From Anaerocolumna xylanovorans DSM 12503 (GTDB lineage Bacteria; Bacillota; Clostridia; Lachnospirales; Lachnospiraceae): a stretch of 64,000 bases of DNA. Position numbers and translations under genes: made by a program. Below are positions 51,792 to 62,178 of this stretch, piece by piece (within the stretch, counting starts at the first letter, position 1; every line of letters starts with the position of its first letter). Under the pieces are notes generated by a model that saw only the letters and a list, made by a program, of their open reading frames with translations, was not told the origin of the DNA and did no database searches. The DNA lies in assembly GCF_900143645.1 (NCBI RefSeq), contig NZ_FRFD01000010.1:153406-217405 (forward strand), read 5' to 3'.

Positions 51792-52883
51792 CTAATTCCC
51801 TAATTGACCATAATTGTTTAATCCACAGCCCCAAACTGAACCATCTTGCAGTGATACAACTGTAAATTCATCAACCCCTGCTGCAACAGTTTTGGCTCCA
51901 CTGATACCACTAAGTTGTATTAGTGTAGTTTTTACATTTGAATTATTGCCATTACAAATTATACCTTCACCTAATTCACCATAGCGATCATAGCCGCACC
52001 CCCATACGGTACCGTCATTTTTTAAAACAATTGTATGATAATGTCCTCCTGTGATATATTTTACGTCTGTAGCTCCTATCATTTGGACAGGCGATAATTT
52101 CGAATTGCCAAGCGTTCCATCTCCTAATACACCTGTTCCGTTATATCCCCATGACCATACGGTTCCGTCGTTTTTTATAGCATAAGATTGGCAAGGTCCG
52201 GTACCAATTTTAGATACTCCACTCATAATATACACTGGACTAAATCTATCTATTGTAGTACCGTCTCCAAGTTCTCCATCAGGATTACATCCCCACGCCC
52301 ATAATGTTCCATCGCTTTTTAATGCCAAATAATGATTATTTCCAGCTTTTATAGAAGTCACATTACCAAAGTCCGGTATCTGATATGGGGTTGGATGTTG
52401 GCTACCATCAGTTTTACGGGTACCCCAAAACCATACGGTCCCATCATTTTTAAGAGCAATTGTGCCGTCCTCTCCACCAGAAATGTCAATAATACCACTT
52501 AATCCTATTGCTTGCACTGGAGTAACTCTTCTAATGGAAGTTCCATCTCCTAATTGACCTCCTTCATTATATCCCCATAACCATACTGTTCCGTCATCCT
52601 TTAAAGCAATATTATAGAAGTCTCCAGCGTCAACAGCTTTGATGCCACTTAATCCACCTACTTGTACTGGATAATTTCTATTGGTATATGTACCATCTCC
52701 TAATTGACCAAACTCATTAAGTCCCCATGCCCAAACAGTCCCATCATCTTTTAATGCGATAGTATGATAAAATCCCGCTTCTACATCAATTACTCTAGGG
52801 GAAGAAGCAGATGCCTTTTCCTGAATTCCGAATAATTCTACTACAAACATAAAGATAAAAACTAATACTAATTTTTTTTTCAT
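51792..52883 (-). CDS. Secreted RCC1-repeat (seven-bladed propeller) protein
   Basis: 363 residues from the ATG at 52883 (MKKKLVLVFIFMFVVELFGI), a signal peptide ending near KASAS. The rest is about seven RCC1 repeats of about 50 residues, with the recurrent core TIALKDDGTVWAWGLNEFGQLGDGT. These would fold as a beta-propeller used for protein binding. No catalytic or wall-anchor motif is visible. It lies between the BspA-like gene and the toxin gene in the same direction, with short gaps of 100-150 bp, so it may belong to the same surface system. Its last repeat ends abruptly at CGLNNYGQLGN, which can still close the propeller with the N-terminal strand. Confidence 0.88.
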   Translation of the reverse strand: MKKKLVLVFIFMFVVELFGIQEKASASSPRVIDVEAGFYHTIALKDDGTVWAWGLNEFGQLGDGTYTNRNYPVQVGGLSGIKAVDAGDFYNIALKDDGTVWLWGYNEGGQLGDGTSIRRVTPVQAIGLSGIIDISGGEDGTIALKNDGTVWFWGTRKTDGSQHPTPYQIPDFGNVTSIKAGNNHYLALKSDGTLWAWGCNPDGELGDGTTIDRFSPVYIMSGVSKIGTGPCQSYAIKNDGTVWSWGYNGTGVLGDGTLGNSKLSPVQMIGATDVKYITGGHYHTIVLKNDGTVWGCGYDRYGELGEGIICNGNNSNVKTTLIQLSGISGAKTVAAGVDEFTVVSLQDGSVWGCGLNNYGQLGN

Positions 52884-53017
52884 ATTACCACTAATCCTTT
52901 CGTATAGTTCAAGCACAAATCAATTTGATTGTGCTTGAGCTTCATTATAATTATTACCATATAAGAGAAACTTGATGATACCATCTGTTCTTTCTTGCGG
53001 TTTTATATATATTAACT

Positions 53018-56000
53018 TTATTGTTGTAGAAATTTCCATTCACAAAATCCCTGATAACCCGGTGTTGCTACAAGTATTTTATATTGTCCGGGCTCTGTAA
53101 AGTTGAATATGTCATACCACACCTTAGGACCAGAAGTGGTCGCGCTCTTTCCTAAATAATCATATGTTAGTGTTTCTGTATTCCATCTATACACATCCAT
53201 TCCTTCATTACCGCCAATACTGCTACCATCACTGCCACAAGCTTGGTAACCCATCAATAAAACAGGTCTATCTATTGTAAACTCAACACCGCTTGGCGAG
53301 TCCGATGCGTTGAATAGCACCTGATTCGTTAAGTCACCATCGAACAGACTGGCGACAGTACCAGAATCCAATGTACCTATTGGTGTAATGTCCGCAGGTA
53401 TTAAATTTGTTGGTAACATAATATCTGTATCTTTTACATCAAAGGTCATCGAAACCCATTCAGACCATCCCCCTCTGCAGTCCTGAACCCGCAATTTCAT
53501 TGTATGGCTGCCGGCGGCTGCTATCATACCATTAGGGTCTGCCGTTACTGGGTCGGAATCTAACTGCCATTCAACTAATACGATAGAATCTCCGTCAGGG
53601 TCGGATGAATCAGCATAATTCCATAATATATTTGTCATAGTACTAATATTGGCTGACGGCGTCATTGATATTGATGCTGTAGGTGCTTGGTTTGGATTAT
53701 ATGATATTGAATAGAATTCCCATTCATTAAATCCCTGGCATCCCGGGTATGCTGCAAGCATTTTATACTGGCCAGGATCTGTGAAGTTGAATACGTCATA
53801 CCATTCGTCAGAGCCAGAAGGAGTTGAGGTCTTTCCCAAATAATCATAGGTTAGCGTATCTGCATTCCATTTGTATACATCCATTCCAACATTATTATAA
53901 ATACCGTCCCTACCACTTTCTGAAATTGATAATCCCTTTAATGTAGCAGCCTTATTTAATGTAAACATGATACCGCTAGTATCATAGGAAGCGTTGAATA
54001 GAACCTCGCTGCCTGTATCACCATCAAACAGGTTATCTACTGTACCAGAATCAACTGTACCTAACTGTAAAACATCTGTTTGAATTATGCTATAAATATT
54101 TCCAACGGTAAATGAAATGGAAACCCAGTCTGACCATATATCATAATCATCTTTTACCCGTAGGCTCATTACATGGCTTCCTACAGCAACACTGCCGTCC
54201 GGGCTAGTTGTTATCGGATTGGTGTCTAACTGCCATTCTGCTAAGGTAATATTACCTCCATTATGATCTATGGAATTTTCATAACTCCATGTGATAGGGG
54301 TTGTATCTAACAGATTGGTTGAAGGAGTCATACCGATTATTGCTTCCGGTTTTACACACACATTGAAGGAAACTGACTTTGTTATCATATTTCCACTATT
54401 GTCTTTTGCAAAGACGGTTATCGTATGCATTCCAGGTTCTGTTACAGGGGTTCCGGACACATATGGCTGTTTGTCCAGTACGATTGTCTGATTTTTTATT
54501 CCTGATACTGTGTCAGATATAAATATATTAGGTGTTACCGTATCTATATAGTTCACCCCTTCTGATACATCAGAGAATTCAACGTCAGGTGAGCTACTAT
54601 CGATATAATAAGGACCATAGGTTACGGTTTTTATATTACCTGCACCATCTTCTGCTATCAGATGTAAGTACCAAGCTCCATCACCAGACTGCTTAAGACA
54701 GCCAGATGTATACGGGGTATATTGCGGCAGAACTGATTGCTCAAGGCTCCACTGATAGCCAACATACTTCAGCTGTGATCCACCCTCATCTGCAAATACT
54801 GGTGTAACGGAAACATCCGCACTTCCCCAATCTCCTCTTTTATCATTATCGACGGATATAGTCGGAACCGTATTATCAATTTTATAAGGACCGAATACGG
54901 TCTGGCTTACATTACCTGCAACATCAATAGCTTTTACATGAAGATACCAGACACCCTCCGCAGGTGGAATTAGTTCATCCTGATTATATTCTTCCCACTG
55001 CGACGGCTGTTCCGTTGTATCTGTCCATTCATACCATGATTGTAATATTCCCGAGCCGTCCTGATCATCGTATGTTGGCATTATTTTTACATTATTCTGC
55101 CAATCATAAGTTTGATTGTCTACCGATATTGTAGAACTGTTATAATCTATTTTTAACACTTGTTCTTTTTCTTTAATATAGCCATTACCATCATCTGTCT
55201 TTACTATAAAAATATGCTCACCTATATCGCTTATCGTAAAAGGCTGTGTATAGCTATACTTAACACCATCAATTGAATAGTAGATTTCTTTTGCATCCAA
55301 ATCATTAATTTCTACCGTAACAGGAGAAATATACCAATCATTTTGTCCCTTTTCTCCTGTCAGCATGACATTCAGAGGATTTGAAAGTATATTTATTTCT
55401 TTTTTATTTGATGTGGCTACTACCTTAATATTCTTCCCATGTGAGTTAACAAGCTTAATATTGCTTACTTCAACAGTTGTCTTACCTATTTGTAAGGCTT
55501 TAAACGGCAAACCGATTAGGTCAATATTTCCACTCACACCTGGTATTTTACCTTTAAGGGAATATATGATTTTAACCAATCCGGCCTTGGAATCTATCTG
55601 GACTGCAGTATATCCATTCTGGTTATCATTCTGAGCAAGGTTTTTTACATTTGTCTGATCCAGTTCAATCATTTTAGGATCATACCGAATTTCTAACTGC
55701 ATGGTATACAAATCTTTTAAATCCAATACTTTTAGAGTAAAGTTCACCATTTGCGTCCTGGAGGCATCGCCTGCATCAACTGAAACCTTAGCAGTATTGA
55801 TATCATCAATTTTAATCTGCAAGCTATTAGCACGATTTATTAGGTCAGTCTTTTCAGGGCTGCCAGGAAGTGCATTGATAAGTGCGATTGCAATATCAAG
55901 GTCTTCCTGAATATATGTATTTTCTGCTTTAACCAATGCCATGGTTGCTTCACTAACAGCATCCTTACCCTCAATAACTTTTTGCAGCTTATCAGCACGA

Positions 56001-59000
56001 TCCATTAAATCAGTTTTTTCAGGGCCGTCAAGAAGTGCATTGATAAGCGCTATTGCAGTATCAAGGTCTTCCTGAATATATGTATTTTCTGCTTTGACCA
56101 ATGCCATGGTTGCTTTACTAACAGCATTCTTACTATCAATTACTTTTTGCAAGTTACCAGCGCGATTTATTAAGTCAGTTTTTTCAAGGCTGTTAGAAAG
56201 AGCATTGATAAGTGCTTTTGCAATATCAAGGTCCGCCTGTGTTTTGGAATTTTCAGCTCTATCCATTGCATTGGTAGCTTCATTAACTGCAGTTTTATCA
56301 AAAATTTTTGCAGTGTAAGTTACCAGAAAACTTTCATTACCTGCATTGTCAACAGTTTTTGCATTAATTATATAAGTTCCGTCTGCTAATGTTACAGTCT
56401 CGGAATAAGACATCCAATTTCCATTATTTAACTGGTAAAGTGTTTCTTTAACACCAGATTCACCATCCGCTCCACTTACTATAGTAAGTTTATTATTATT
56501 AATAGATATAACCGGATCCGTAGGAGCATCTTTATCAATATTAGTAATGGTGACTGTTTTAATTATGACATTATCAGCACTATCAGTTGCTACAAAATCA
56601 AAGCTTCCATTATGAGTAAAAGTATGACTCGTTGCATTTAAGGTTCCAATATTAGTAGCTGCAGTTACTGTTATATCTTTATTTGTAGGATTTAAATTGT
56701 AATCACTGATCGAAATGATAATTTGTACAATATTAGTAATTATCAAATAATCAGATTCAATAACAGCTCCAGTCGAATCAAGAGCCCTTGCATACACTGT
56801 AGTATTCTCATTAACAGTGACTGGCGAAATATAATTTTTCCAAGTTCCGTCAGCTCCTATCTTGTACTGCTTAGTGGCAGCATAAGAGGGATAATTTATT
56901 GTAATTATAACACGGCTTACCGGTATGGTTATATTTGCCTTTAGCGATAAACTAACTGGTCTTTGATCATATGTATATATAGTTGCTGGTCGATGATTGG
57001 CTGCCCATGCATAATTTTTAGCTATAGCATTATTCGTATAGATATTAGTATTTAAATTACTAATTAAATTAAAAGTATTCGATTGTATTGAAGTTACGCT
57101 GCCTGGAATAGATATATTAACCAAAGAAGTACAATAACCAAAAGAAAGATTTCCTATTGTTTTTACACTATCAGGTATTGTAATACTGATTAAGCTACTA
57201 CAGCCTTCAAAAGCACTATCAGAAATAGCAGTAAGACTGCTATTTGAAGGCAACGTTAAACTTTTAGCGGCCATGCAATAAGCAAAAGCATATACACCTA
57301 ATGATGTTACACTATTGGGTATCGCAATACTCATAAGTGCTGAACAATAATAAAAAGCCCCATTACCAATTGTAGTAAGACTATTAGGCAATATAACTGA
57401 TTGTACGGCATTACATCCGCTAAACGCCCATTGTCCTATTGAAGTTACAGTACTTGGCAACGTAATCTTTGTTGCTGCTGTATATGTCGTCATTGAATTA
57501 GCACCAAAAGCATAATCACTTACATTTGTCACGCCCTCTGCTATCTTTATTTCTTTCACCATATTTCTATAGCCATACCAAGAAGGAAAAGACGTAGAAG
57601 TATAATTTGCCATAGTTCCAGAAACGCCGTTCGTTGGACTAACAGTTAATAATCCTAAACTATCCAAAGTAATCGTAGTGGTTCCCGACGTCCATGTATA
57701 TAATAATGTAGCTGAAGGATTTCCTGTTGAATTGAATGTCACCTTTCGATTCATTGAAGTAAAATCAACGCATTTAATTACATAAGCATTATCCGTATTA
57801 ACAGTAAGTGCAAGGCTAGAGTCAACAGAGAAAGAAGTACGGTCCATACTGTTAACAGTATTGGGTATCGTTATATTTGTTAATGCTGTACAATAACCAA
57901 AAGAATAACTTTTAATTGTTTTTACACTATTCGGTATTGTAATGCTGGTCAAGCTGCTACAATGATCAAAAGTACATTCGGGAATAGTAGTAAAACTGCT
58001 ATTTGAAGGCAACGTTAAACTTGTAGCGGCCGTGCAATAATCAAAAGCATATGCCCCCAATGATGTTACACTATTGGGTATCGCAATACTTATAAGTGCT
58101 GAACAATAATAAAAAGCCTCATTACCAATTGTAGTAAGACTATTAGGCAATATAACTGATTGTACGGCATTACATCCGCTGAATGCCCATTGTCCTATTG
58201 AAGTTACAGTACTTGGCAACGTAATCTTTGTTGCTGCTGCATATGTCGTAGTTGAAATAGCACCAAAAGCATAATCACTTACATTTGTCACGCCCTCTGT
58301 TATCTTTATTTCTTTCACCATATTTCTATAACCATACCAAGAAGGTAAAGATGAAGAAGTATAATTTGCCATAGATCCAGAAACGCCGTTCGTTGGACTA
58401 ACAGTTAATAGTCCTAAGCTATCTAAAGTGATCGTAGTGGTTCCTGAAGTCCATGTAAATAATGTAGTTGAAGGATTTCCTGTTGAATTGAATGTCACCG
58501 TTCGATTCATTGAGGTAAAATCAGCGCATTTAATTACATAAGCATTATCCGTATTAACAGTAAGTGCAAGTTTGGAGGTAACATAGAAAGAAGTATTGTT
58601 TATACTATTAACAGTATTAGGTATTATTATATTTGTTAATGCTGTACAATAACCAAAAGAATAATTATTTATTAATGTTAGTCCGCTAGGAAGAGATACA
58701 TTTGTTAATGATGAACAATATTCAAAAGAATAATTACCGATTGTTTTTACATTACTTGGAATTGTAATGCTGGTTAAATTACTACAATAGTAAAAAGCAT
58801 AATCGGGAATAGTAATAATACTAATATTTGTTGGCAACGTTAAGCTTGTAGCAGCCGTACAATAAGCAAACGCATATGTACCTATAGATGTTACGCTATT
58901 GGGTATTACAATACCTGTAAGTGCTGAACAATAATAAAAAGCATATGCACCTATAGATGTTGCGTTATTGGGTATCACAATACTTTTAAGTGCATTACAT

Positions 59001-59386
59001 CCACCAAAAGCATAATTACCTATTGAAGTTACACTATTAGATATAGATAGTGAAGTTAAATCTGTATACGAAGCAGTAGTACTGCCACCAAAAGCATAAT
59101 TACCTATTTTGGTTACTCCATCTGCTATTACTATAGATTTAATTTTTGCTTTATACGAATACCAAGAAGTATTTGATACTGAAGTATAATCCGCCATAGC
59201 TCCAGTTACACTTGTGGGTTTAACCGTTAAAACTCCAACATCATCTAATGTAACAGTAGTGGTTCCAGATGTCCAAGTATATAATGTTGCTGCCTTAACA
59301 TCCTTAGCCAATGGTATTGTAATTCCAATAGCTATAGGAATTGTTAAAAACAACATTAATAATCTTGTTATTACTTTGTTCTTCAT
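53018..59386 (-). CDS. Giant secreted surface protein: BspA-type LRRs, FIVAR-like repeats, cohesin-like and Ig/PKD-like domains
   Basis: 2122 residues from the ATG at 59386 (MKNKVITRLLMLFLTIPIAI), five bases after GGAGG; signal peptide to about residue 32. Three BspA-type LRR_5 blocks follow (about 35-295, 300-555, 560-812), with repeats such as VTSIGNYAFGGCNALKSIVI. Ig-like segments (to about 1025), three tandem helical FIVAR-like repeats (1029-1205, DIAKALINAL..KTDLINRA), a cohesin-like domain (about 1206-1336, MQLEIRYDPKMIELDQTNV) and OmpL47/chitobiase-like domains (to about 1690) come next. Two copies of a PKD-like plus beta-sandwich unit finish it. BspA LRRs mediate adhesion. No sortase motif or dockerin is seen, so its anchoring is unclear. 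Confidence 0.9.
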   Translation of the reverse strand: MKNKVITRLLMLFLTIPIAIGITIPLAKDVKAATLYTWTSGTTTVTLDDVGVLTVKPTSVTGAMADYTSVSNTSWYSYKAKIKSIVIADGVTKIGNYAFGGSTTASYTDLTSLSISNSVTSIGNYAFGGCNALKSIVIPNNATSIGAYAFYYCSALTGIVIPNSVTSIGTYAFAYCTAATSLTLPTNISIITIPDYAFYYCSNLTSITIPSNVKTIGNYSFEYCSSLTNVSLPSGLTLINNYSFGYCTALTNIIIPNTVNSINNTSFYVTSKLALTVNTDNAYVIKCADFTSMNRTVTFNSTGNPSTTLFTWTSGTTTITLDSLGLLTVSPTNGVSGSMANYTSSSLPSWYGYRNMVKEIKITEGVTNVSDYAFGAISTTTYAAATKITLPSTVTSIGQWAFSGCNAVQSVILPNSLTTIGNEAFYYCSALISIAIPNSVTSLGAYAFDYCTAATSLTLPSNSSFTTIPECTFDHCSSLTSITIPNSVKTIKSYSFGYCTALTNITIPNTVNSMDRTSFSVDSSLALTVNTDNAYVIKCVDFTSMNRKVTFNSTGNPSATLLYTWTSGTTTITLDSLGLLTVSPTNGVSGTMANYTSTSFPSWYGYRNMVKEIKIAEGVTNVSDYAFGANSMTTYTAATKITLPSTVTSIGQWAFSGCNAVQSVILPNSLTTIGNGAFYYCSALMSIAIPNSVTSLGVYAFAYCMAAKSLTLPSNSSLTAISDSAFEGCSSLISITIPDSVKTIGNLSFGYCTSLVNISIPGSVTSIQSNTFNLISNLNTNIYTNNAIAKNYAWAANHRPATIYTYDQRPVSLSLKANITIPVSRVIITINYPSYAATKQYKIGADGTWKNYISPVTVNENTTVYARALDSTGAVIESDYLIITNIVQIIISISDYNLNPTNKDITVTAATNIGTLNATSHTFTHNGSFDFVATDSADNVIIKTVTITNIDKDAPTDPVISINNNKLTIVSGADGESGVKETLYQLNNGNWMSYSETVTLADGTYIINAKTVDNAGNESFLVTYTAKIFDKTAVNEATNAMDRAENSKTQADLDIAKALINALSNSLEKTDLINRAGNLQKVIDSKNAVSKATMALVKAENTYIQEDLDTAIALINALLDGPEKTDLMDRADKLQKVIEGKDAVSEATMALVKAENTYIQEDLDIAIALINALPGSPEKTDLINRANSLQIKIDDINTAKVSVDAGDASRTQMVNFTLKVLDLKDLYTMQLEIRYDPKMIELDQTNVKNLAQNDNQNGYTAVQIDSKAGLVKIIYSLKGKIPGVSGNIDLIGLPFKALQIGKTTVEVSNIKLVNSHGKNIKVVATSNKKEINILSNPLNVMLTGEKGQNDWYISPVTVEINDLDAKEIYYSIDGVKYSYTQPFTISDIGEHIFIVKTDDGNGYIKEKEQVLKIDYNSSTISVDNQTYDWQNNVKIMPTYDDQDGSGILQSWYEWTDTTEQPSQWEEYNQDELIPPAEGVWYLHVKAIDVAGNVSQTVFGPYKIDNTVPTISVDNDKRGDWGSADVSVTPVFADEGGSQLKYVGYQWSLEQSVLPQYTPYTSGCLKQSGDGAWYLHLIAEDGAGNIKTVTYGPYYIDSSSPDVEFSDVSEGVNYIDTVTPNIFISDTVSGIKNQTIVLDKQPYVSGTPVTEPGMHTITVFAKDNSGNMITKSVSFNVCVKPEAIIGMTPSTNLLDTTPITWSYENSIDHNGGNITLAEWQLDTNPITTSPDGSVAVGSHVMSLRVKDDYDIWSDWVSISFTVGNIYSIIQTDVLQLGTVDSGTVDNLFDGDTGSEVLFNASYDTSGIMFTLNKAATLKGLSISESGRDGIYNNVGMDVYKWNADTLTYDYLGKTSTPSGSDEWYDVFNFTDPGQYKMLAAYPGCQGFNEWEFYSISYNPNQAPTASISMTPSANISTMTNILWNYADSSDPDGDSIVLVEWQLDSDPVTADPNGMIAAAGSHTMKLRVQDCRGGWSEWVSMTFDVKDTDIMLPTNLIPADITPIGTLDSGTVASLFDGDLTNQVLFNASDSPSGVEFTIDRPVLLMGYQACGSDGSSIGGNEGMDVYRWNTETLTYDYLGKSATTSGPKVWYDIFNFTEPGQYKILVATPGYQGFCEWKFLQQ

Positions 59387-60068
59387 TTTAGCCTCCATGC
59401 GTTTATGATTTTTAACATATTAATATTACTATTTGTTGTGATAAGTTGTAATATATAGACCACTCTTACGTTAAGGTTGCTTTATAACGATCTCCTAAAA
59501 AACTTCGATTGGAAGATCATACCATCATGGGATTTTCAGAAAATAACTACTTTAGCTTTATGATATTATCCGGGGCATCCATCGGCGTAAGGTATCTGCC
59601 ACTGCTTACTAAGCACAAATTCTATTATTTTTTTCATATTGCCCCCTATTATAGTTTATATTTGCTTTTTAAATACAAAATGCCTTCATTGCATTCCATA
59701 AAATACCATATTACAACATGCACTATTATTTGTCAATATTTACATACTTTTGTAAGATTCAAAAGGAAAACTTCGTTAATTTCTGCGATAATTTCTATTG
59801 TGGATAGATAAGGAGATTCTTGGAATTACTTCTGGCCTTTCAGAAGATAGTGTAAAAAATGTAAATTAATAATAAATTCCATTTTCCAATGATAATTAGG
59901 TATGAATAATCTCACTTGAAAGACTAACTATTAAAAGTCAAGCCCACAAATGAAATTTTAGAAATGAATTGCAGCAAAGTATTTTAGGAATGACTGAACC
60001 TAGAAAACATCATAACAAATAGAGCACCCTTGCAAGTGCTCAAAAAAGAAGATATTTAAATGAAAAGG
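59387..60068. other. AT-rich stretch without a supported gene
   Basis: I see no convincing coding sequence. It holds the upstream region of the BspA-like gene and a small hairpin, GAGCAC-N8-GTGCTC, at about 60022-60041. An open frame at 59509-59811 has no ribosome site or family features. The tail of the IS110 remnant begins at 60069. Confidence 0.6.
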
Positions 60069-60853
60069 CTATACTGCCTTAATATATGTCTCTGCAGATT
60101 TTTCGAGCTGATAAATCACTCGAACCAGTTCTTGGCAACATGAGAAACTGCAACATAATAATGCTTGCACTCTGCTCGCTTTTCCGTCAGATAGATAGCA
60201 AATGTTGAATGCCAAAGGCAGACAAATTTAGCAGCGTTAAATAATGTGCAGCGTAGATACCTTGAACCTCGCTTTTCCATATGGGCGTAAGAGGACTCCA
60301 GTTGCCCAGATTGATGGGTGGACGGAAATAATCCAGATAGGCGAGTATCTTGTCAGGAGAATCAAATTTGCTGAAATCTCCAATCTCTGAAAGAACTATA
60401 GCACCCACGCGATAGCTGATACCGTGAATAGCAAGAATGGGAAAATCGATACCGTCCATGATGGATTTTATCTCAGTTTCGATATCCGTAATCTCAGAAT
60501 TCAATTCCTGAATCAGCCTGATTGTATTTTTTAGCTCAAGTAATTTTGCCGGCATATTTGTCCCAATGGATTTTGTGGCAGTATCCTTGGTATATCTTCC
60601 TTTAGGGGTTTCGATGAGAAGATTTTACAACTTTGTAAGATGTAGCCAGGCAATCTGACGAGCCTGTGGAAAGAATCCAGAAATGCATAGACAGAACCAT
60701 ATGGAACGTTGGAACCAGCCTTTCCAGCTCTGGGAAGATGATGGTTACAAGTCTCGAAACAGAAGATTTCAACTTTGCCCGTTCCTTAACCTTGTCAAAA
60801 CGGTAACAGGTTAGTAACTTAAGCTTCTCATTTTGATAAGATAACATTGTCAC
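60069..60853 (-). pseudogene. IS110-family transposase remnant
   Basis: Fragments in several frames on the minus strand assemble into the C-terminal half of an IS110/IS116/IS902 transposase. 60853-60710 gives LTCYRFDKVKERAKLKSSVS and IFPELERLVPT. After a frameshift come SVYAFLDSF and, after another, QIAWLHLTKL followed by a stop. From 60580 the reading is TKSIGTNMPAKLLELKNTIR, IHGISYRVGAIVLSEIGDFS and SPDKILAYLDYFRP. After 60187 a last shift gives ELVRVIYQLEKSAETYIKAV, ending at 60069. The N-terminal DEDD catalytic domain is missing. It is dead and marks past mobile-element activity at the right edge of the accessory island. Confidence 0.85.
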
Positions 60854-61150
60854 TTCTTATATCACAAATATTTTTCATCAATGGCATAGTTAGCATGACA
60901 TCACTTGTGTAGTTGATATAGCTGGAATGTCTTAGGTCATGAGCTCCGGCAAAATCCTCCAGAGGGTTCCTCTCGGACTTTTTAATTATCTTTTCTCAGC
61001 TCCTGTCATCAGTACAATGCTCCTTTACGAAAAACTTTTCTTAAAATTTATCACAACAACTGTCAAACTTATTTTAATTGTGCAGATTAGTGTGAAAAAT
61101 ATTTACCTTTCAGATCTACAAATTCTCATACTTTAATATCGGTCACTCAT

Positions 61151-61597
61151 TTATTTCTCCATCACATAATTGGCCAGGATTACGCCGTTACGTGTTACCT
61201 GCTGTTCATAGAGCACACGATAGCCTCTGGATTCAAAAAAAGGCCTTGCAGTGATGGATGCATGTGTCGTGACCGTGCTGACAGGAAAATGCGTTTCAAG
61301 CCTGTCACAGAGCAATGTTGCCACCCCCTGCCTCTGAAAATCCCGGTGGACAAAGAGATGGTCCAGATAACCAGTATTATCAATGTCACCAAAACCAATC
61401 AATGTGTCATTTTCCAGAGCAACAAGGGTATAATTCTTTAAAAATGAACGATTCCAGGCATCCATATTTATATTGCCCGAAGCCCATGCATTAAGCTGTT
61501 CTTTTGTATAGTCCCTGGCATTGACTGCATGGACAGTATTATAAAAAAGTTCTGCCATTTCCCGGCAATCCCTCTCCTTATATTCCCTAATGACCAC
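61151..61597 (-). CDS. GNAT-family N-acetyltransferase
   Basis: A 148-residue single-domain acetyltransferase using acetyl-CoA. The N-terminal strand-helix MVIREYKERDCREMAELFYN and the acetyl-CoA loop LFVHRDFQRQGVATLLCDRL (the RxxGVA type of motif A) are intact, followed by HASITARPFFESRGYRVLYE, which is the usual B motif. The substrate is unknown; related YafP-like members have been tied to protection from genotoxins. It lies 69 bp downstream of ogt in the same direction, so it may be the last gene of the alkylation-repair unit. GGGAGGTATAGAGT precedes the start. Confidence 0.85.
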   Translation of the reverse strand: MVIREYKERDCREMAELFYNTVHAVNARDYTKEQLNAWASGNINMDAWNRSFLKNYTLVALENDTLIGFGDIDNTGYLDHLFVHRDFQRQGVATLLCDRLETHFPVSTVTTHASITARPFFESRGYRVLYEQQVTRNGVILANYVMEK

Positions 61598-61666
61598 TCT
61601 ATACCTCCCACAGAGAATTACTTTATATTACTTTCCATGAACATGCACTATTCTTTTAATGTGCAT

Positions 61667-62131
61667 CTATACCAACTTCCTGCTTTGCTCCAATTCCAGT
61701 AAGAACTTTTTCATCTCAAGACCGCCTGCATAACCAACGAGACGGCCGTCTGTACCGATTACCCGGTGACATGGGACGGCAATGGTAATAGGATTTTTAT
61801 TATTTGCCATACCTACTGCCCGACTTCCCTTAGGATTCCCAACAGCTTCTGCTATCTGCTTATAGGTACGCTTTTCTCCATACGGTATCTGGCAGAGAGC
61901 ATTCCATACCTTTTTCTGAAATTCTGTACCGCAAAGCTCATAAGGAAAATCAAAAGCCTGCCGCATGCCTTTTAAGTACTCACTTACCTGCTTAAATGCC
62001 ATATCCGATAAGGCAGAGAGTTCGTTGCAGGAATCTATTCTATCTGTTCTTTTCAAGAAAGTGATTGCAGTATCCGTATAACCGATTTTTAGAATCCCAA
62101 ATTCAAATTCATAGAAAGCATACCTGATCAT
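61667..62131 (-). CDS. ogt: Methylated-DNA--[protein]-cysteine S-methyltransferase
   Basis: 154 residues. Removes methyl groups from O6-methylguanine by transfer to its own cysteine. The active-site cysteine is C121 in AVPCHRVIGTDGRLVGYAGG, with the arginine-finger helix QIPYGEKRTYKQIAEAVGNP upstream. The N-terminal ribonuclease-like domain is short and standard for Ogt. GAGGTAAAAA precedes the ATG. It lies 47 bp after ada in the same direction, in a unit alkA-ada-ogt. A TGCGC/GCGCA hairpin lies in the gap. Confidence 0.95.
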   Translation of the reverse strand: MIRYAFYEFEFGILKIGYTDTAITFLKRTDRIDSCNELSALSDMAFKQVSEYLKGMRQAFDFPYELCGTEFQKKVWNALCQIPYGEKRTYKQIAEAVGNPKGSRAVGMANNKNPITIAVPCHRVIGTDGRLVGYAGGLEMKKFLLELEQSRKLV

Positions 62132-62178
62132 TTTTTACCTCTATTCTGCGCTGCCTTTTGCGCATCTCAAGTTTGTGG

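Noticed and set aside
59509..59811. 100-codon open frame on the plus strand
   Set aside because: No ribosome site, no family features, AT-rich random composition and no neighbours in the same direction.
60069..60853. Functional IS110 element
   Set aside because: Catalytic N-terminus missing, several frameshifts and stops.
62132..62178. TGCGC/GCGCA hairpin before ogt as another palindrome-array copy
   Set aside because: Shares only a short stem and the AGAGGT-like ribosome site; similarity too weak to group with the array family.
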